This document shows positions 6,473 to 7,723 of a stretch of 7,723 bases of DNA, one piece after another; position 1 is the stretch's first letter, and every line of letters starts with the position of its first letter. The stretch comes from Dehalococcoidia bacterium (lineage in GTDB: Bacteria; Chloroflexota; Dehalococcoidia; Dehalococcoidales; RBG-16-60-22), in NCBI GenBank assembly GCA_030605045.1, contig JAUWBK010000053.1, positions 1 through 7,723 of the forward strand, given 5' to 3'. The notes under the pieces were generated by a model, which worked only from the letters and a program-made list of their open reading frames with translations, did not search any database and was not told the DNA's origin. The translations under genes were made by a program, and so were the position numbers.

Positions 6473-7114
6473 ATGAGAGTATTGTCAGCGAAACAACAGG
6501 GTATCATTGATTTTATTCACCGTTTTTTGGTGGATAATGGTTATCCGCCCACGGTTAGAGATATCCAAAGTGGCTGTGGCATCAGTTCGACATCGGTTGT
6601 CGATTACCATCTGAGAATATTGGAGAAGGATGGGTATATTCGCCGCCATCCCGAGGTATCACGCGGTATCGAGTTACTCACTAGATCCGTCACTTCCTTG
6701 TCTCGAGTGCAGGTTCCGGTTATTGGGCAAATAGCCGCTGGTGAGCCGATACCAGTACCGACTCCAGATACCTGGGATGTTACGGCAGCCGCCGAGACCA
6801 TTGAGGTAACCCCAGACTTGACCCAGGGCAGAGGAGGGGTTTATGCTTTGAAGGTGAAGGGCTCGTCAATGGTGGACGCCCTGATTAACGATGGTGATAT
6901 TGTTTTAATGCAGTATGTCAATGTGGTGGAGAACGGGGAGATGGCCGCCGTATGGCTCAGAGCAGAAAAGGAGGCGACCCTGAAGAAAGTCTATGTTGAG
7001 CCGGAAAGCATCCGACTTCAACCTGCCAACAGCCAGATGTCACCAGTCTACGCTGAGCCGGGCAATGTTGAGATTCAGGGAAGAGTCATTGCCGTCATCA
7101 GACAGTTGGTGTAG
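6473..7114 (+). CDS. lexA: LexA repressor, SOS regulator and self-cleaving serine protease
   Basis: LexA represses DNA-damage genes and inactivates itself by RecA-stimulated autocleavage. The 213 residues fit the family length. Residues 1 to about 70 are the winged helix-turn-helix domain (AKQQGIIDFIHRFL, GYPPTVRDIQ, SSTSVVDYHLRILEKDGYI). Residues about 80-213 are the S24 peptidase domain: IGQIAAGEPIP contains the Ala89-Gly90 cleavage bond, KGSSMVDALINDGD gives nucleophile Ser132, and EATLKKV gives general base Lys171. All autocleavage residues are present, so the protein should be functional. The ATG follows AGGGAG at 6463-6468 by 4 nt. A perfect SOS box lies upstream, consistent with autoregulation. 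No terminator is seen before the next gene, 37 nt downstream. Confidence 0.97.
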   Translation: MRVLSAKQQGIIDFIHRFLVDNGYPPTVRDIQSGCGISSTSVVDYHLRILEKDGYIRRHPEVSRGIELLTRSVTSLSRVQVPVIGQIAAGEPIPVPTPDTWDVTAAAETIEVTPDLTQGRGGVYALKVKGSSMVDALINDGDIVLMQYVNVVENGEMAAVWLRAEKEATLKKVYVEPESIRLQPANSQMSPVYAEPGNVEIQGRVIAVIRQLV

Positions 7115-7139
7115 TATAAAAACTCCAAAATAAGTAGAG

Positions 7140-7150
7140 AAGGAGGTGAT
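7140..7150 (+). promoter_or_regulatory. Near-full-length Shine-Dalgarno of the dCTP deaminase-like gene
   Basis: AAGGAGGTGAT pairs along 11 bases with the conserved 3' end of 16S rRNA (AUCACCUCCUU). The AAGGAGG core ends 5 nt before the ATG at 7152, an optimal spacing. It fixes the start of a gene that runs off the window edge and predicts strong translation. Confidence 0.85.
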
Positions 7151-7151
7151 T

Positions 7152-7723
7152 ATGCCGCTAACCGATGGGGAAATCTTGGAGGTGATCAAGACCGAAGAGC
7201 TAAAGATTGAAAACATGTCGGATGAGTGCTTAGAGCCTGCGAGCTATGACTTGAGAATGGGTGATCCCCTGTTAAAAGGTGGGGAGGCAACGCCAATCAG
7301 TTTAAGCGAGAGAGGAAGTGTCACAATCCGTGCCGGGGAATTTTTCACCTTTAGGACTCATGAGAAGTTGCATCTAACGAATATTATTTCTGGGCATCTT
7401 GGAGCAAAATCATACTTTATTCAAAGGGGTCTTATACTTTTATGCGGTCAACACGTAGACCCAGGTTTCGAGGGCTTCCTTCTAATGGGAGGTTATAATG
7501 CCTCACCGCGTGATGTGGTAGTAAAATATCTCGATAAAATATGCAATATAGAGTTCCATAAGCTCGCCCGACCCGCCACGAAACGGCTTAGGGAGTTCCC
7601 AGAGTTACAAAGTGGGGAGCTACCGAGGACGATACGAGATTACTTCATGGGAATCGAACCTTTGTCAGTCTACAGGCTATCTGAATCTATGTCTAGCATG
7701 GCTCAAAATGTGTCAGTCATGAG
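7152..7723 (+). CDS. dCTP deaminase/dUTPase-fold protein with apparently degenerate active site (3' end outside window)
   Basis: The frame is open from the ATG to the window edge, giving 190 residues. LEPASYDLRMGD (27-38) matches the N-terminal 'P-SYDLRLG' signature of dCTP deaminases, and GLILLCGQHVDPGFEGFLL (93-111) plus YNAS matches their 'IDPGf-G...N-S' core, so the trimeric dUTPase/Dcd fold is well supported. By hand alignment with E. coli Dcd, the catalytic glutamate of 'VLEFYN' becomes Gly113, and the 'SSLAR' motif becomes SYFIQ (87-91), losing the second Ser and the Arg. A classical deaminase reaction therefore seems unlikely; nucleotide binding, dUTPase-like or regulatory roles remain possible. 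Residues 140-190 extend beyond the core and look helical (RLSESMSSMAQNV), perhaps the start of a coiled coil. It lies 37 nt after lexA without a terminator, so it may be co-transcribed from the LexA-controlled promoter. Parts of the gene are AT-richer than lexA. Confidence 0.75.
   Translation, partial: MPLTDGEILEVIKTEELKIENMSDECLEPASYDLRMGDPLLKGGEATPISLSERGSVTIRAGEFFTFRTHEKLHLTNIISGHLGAKSYFIQRGLILLCGQHVDPGFEGFLLMGGYNASPRDVVVKYLDKICNIEFHKLARPATKRLREFPELQSGELPRTIRDYFMGIEPLSVYRLSESMSSMAQNVSVM

Overview
This 7.7 kb bacterial chromosomal window carries eight coding regions, all on the + strand. It reads mainly as housekeeping DNA: transcription-coupled repair, rRNA modification, purine synthesis and the SOS regulator, plus one compositionally foreign gene. 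Bacillus-type Fe-S PurF, a GAAC-N4-GTTC LexA operator, TTG starts and near-perfect Shine-Dalgarno matches suggest a Gram-positive-like lineage. The tlyA/lexA/purF mixture and moderate GC would suit Chloroflexota (Dehalococcoidia-like), but this is a tentative inference, not proven from the sequence. There is no tRNA, rRNA, CRISPR array, transposase or integrase, and no stretch over 300 bases lacks a gene.

Left part (1-3041): the window opens inside mfd, just after the expected Walker A motif, and shows its last 501 codons. Mfd ends in a G-rich tract that can be written as a four-run G-quadruplex motif. Immediately after it comes an AT-rich 464-codon gene with an N-terminal AlbA_2/Schlafen-type domain. 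This gene has its own extended -10 promoter and a strong intrinsic terminator, so it looks like a self-contained inserted cassette.

Middle (3042-4831): a probable operon of three tightly packed genes: a small single-pass membrane protein with a Lys/Glu/Ala-rich tail, a TlyA-family rRNA 2'-O-methyltransferase 3 nt downstream, and an alpha/beta hydrolase overlapping tlyA by 1 nt. Its promoter is an extended -10 element so close to the first ATG that the transcript is predicted to be essentially leaderless.

Right part (4832-7723): purF has its own TTGACC-18-TATAAT promoter and a TTG start, and is followed by a weak terminator whose loop overlaps the -35 of the lexA promoter. lexA has a perfect palindromic SOS box (GAACAGGTGTTC) at its predicted transcription start, implying autorepression. 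After lexA, a strong ribosome binding site leads into a gene, cut by the window edge, for a dCTP deaminase/dUTPase-fold protein. This last protein seems to lack the usual deaminase catalytic glutamate and may be co-transcribed with lexA.

No clearly new multi-gene system is evident. The two loci most worth following are the AlbA_2 cassette (possible Schlafen-like nuclease or defence effector with an unknown C-terminal domain) and the degenerate dCTP-deaminase-like gene behind lexA.
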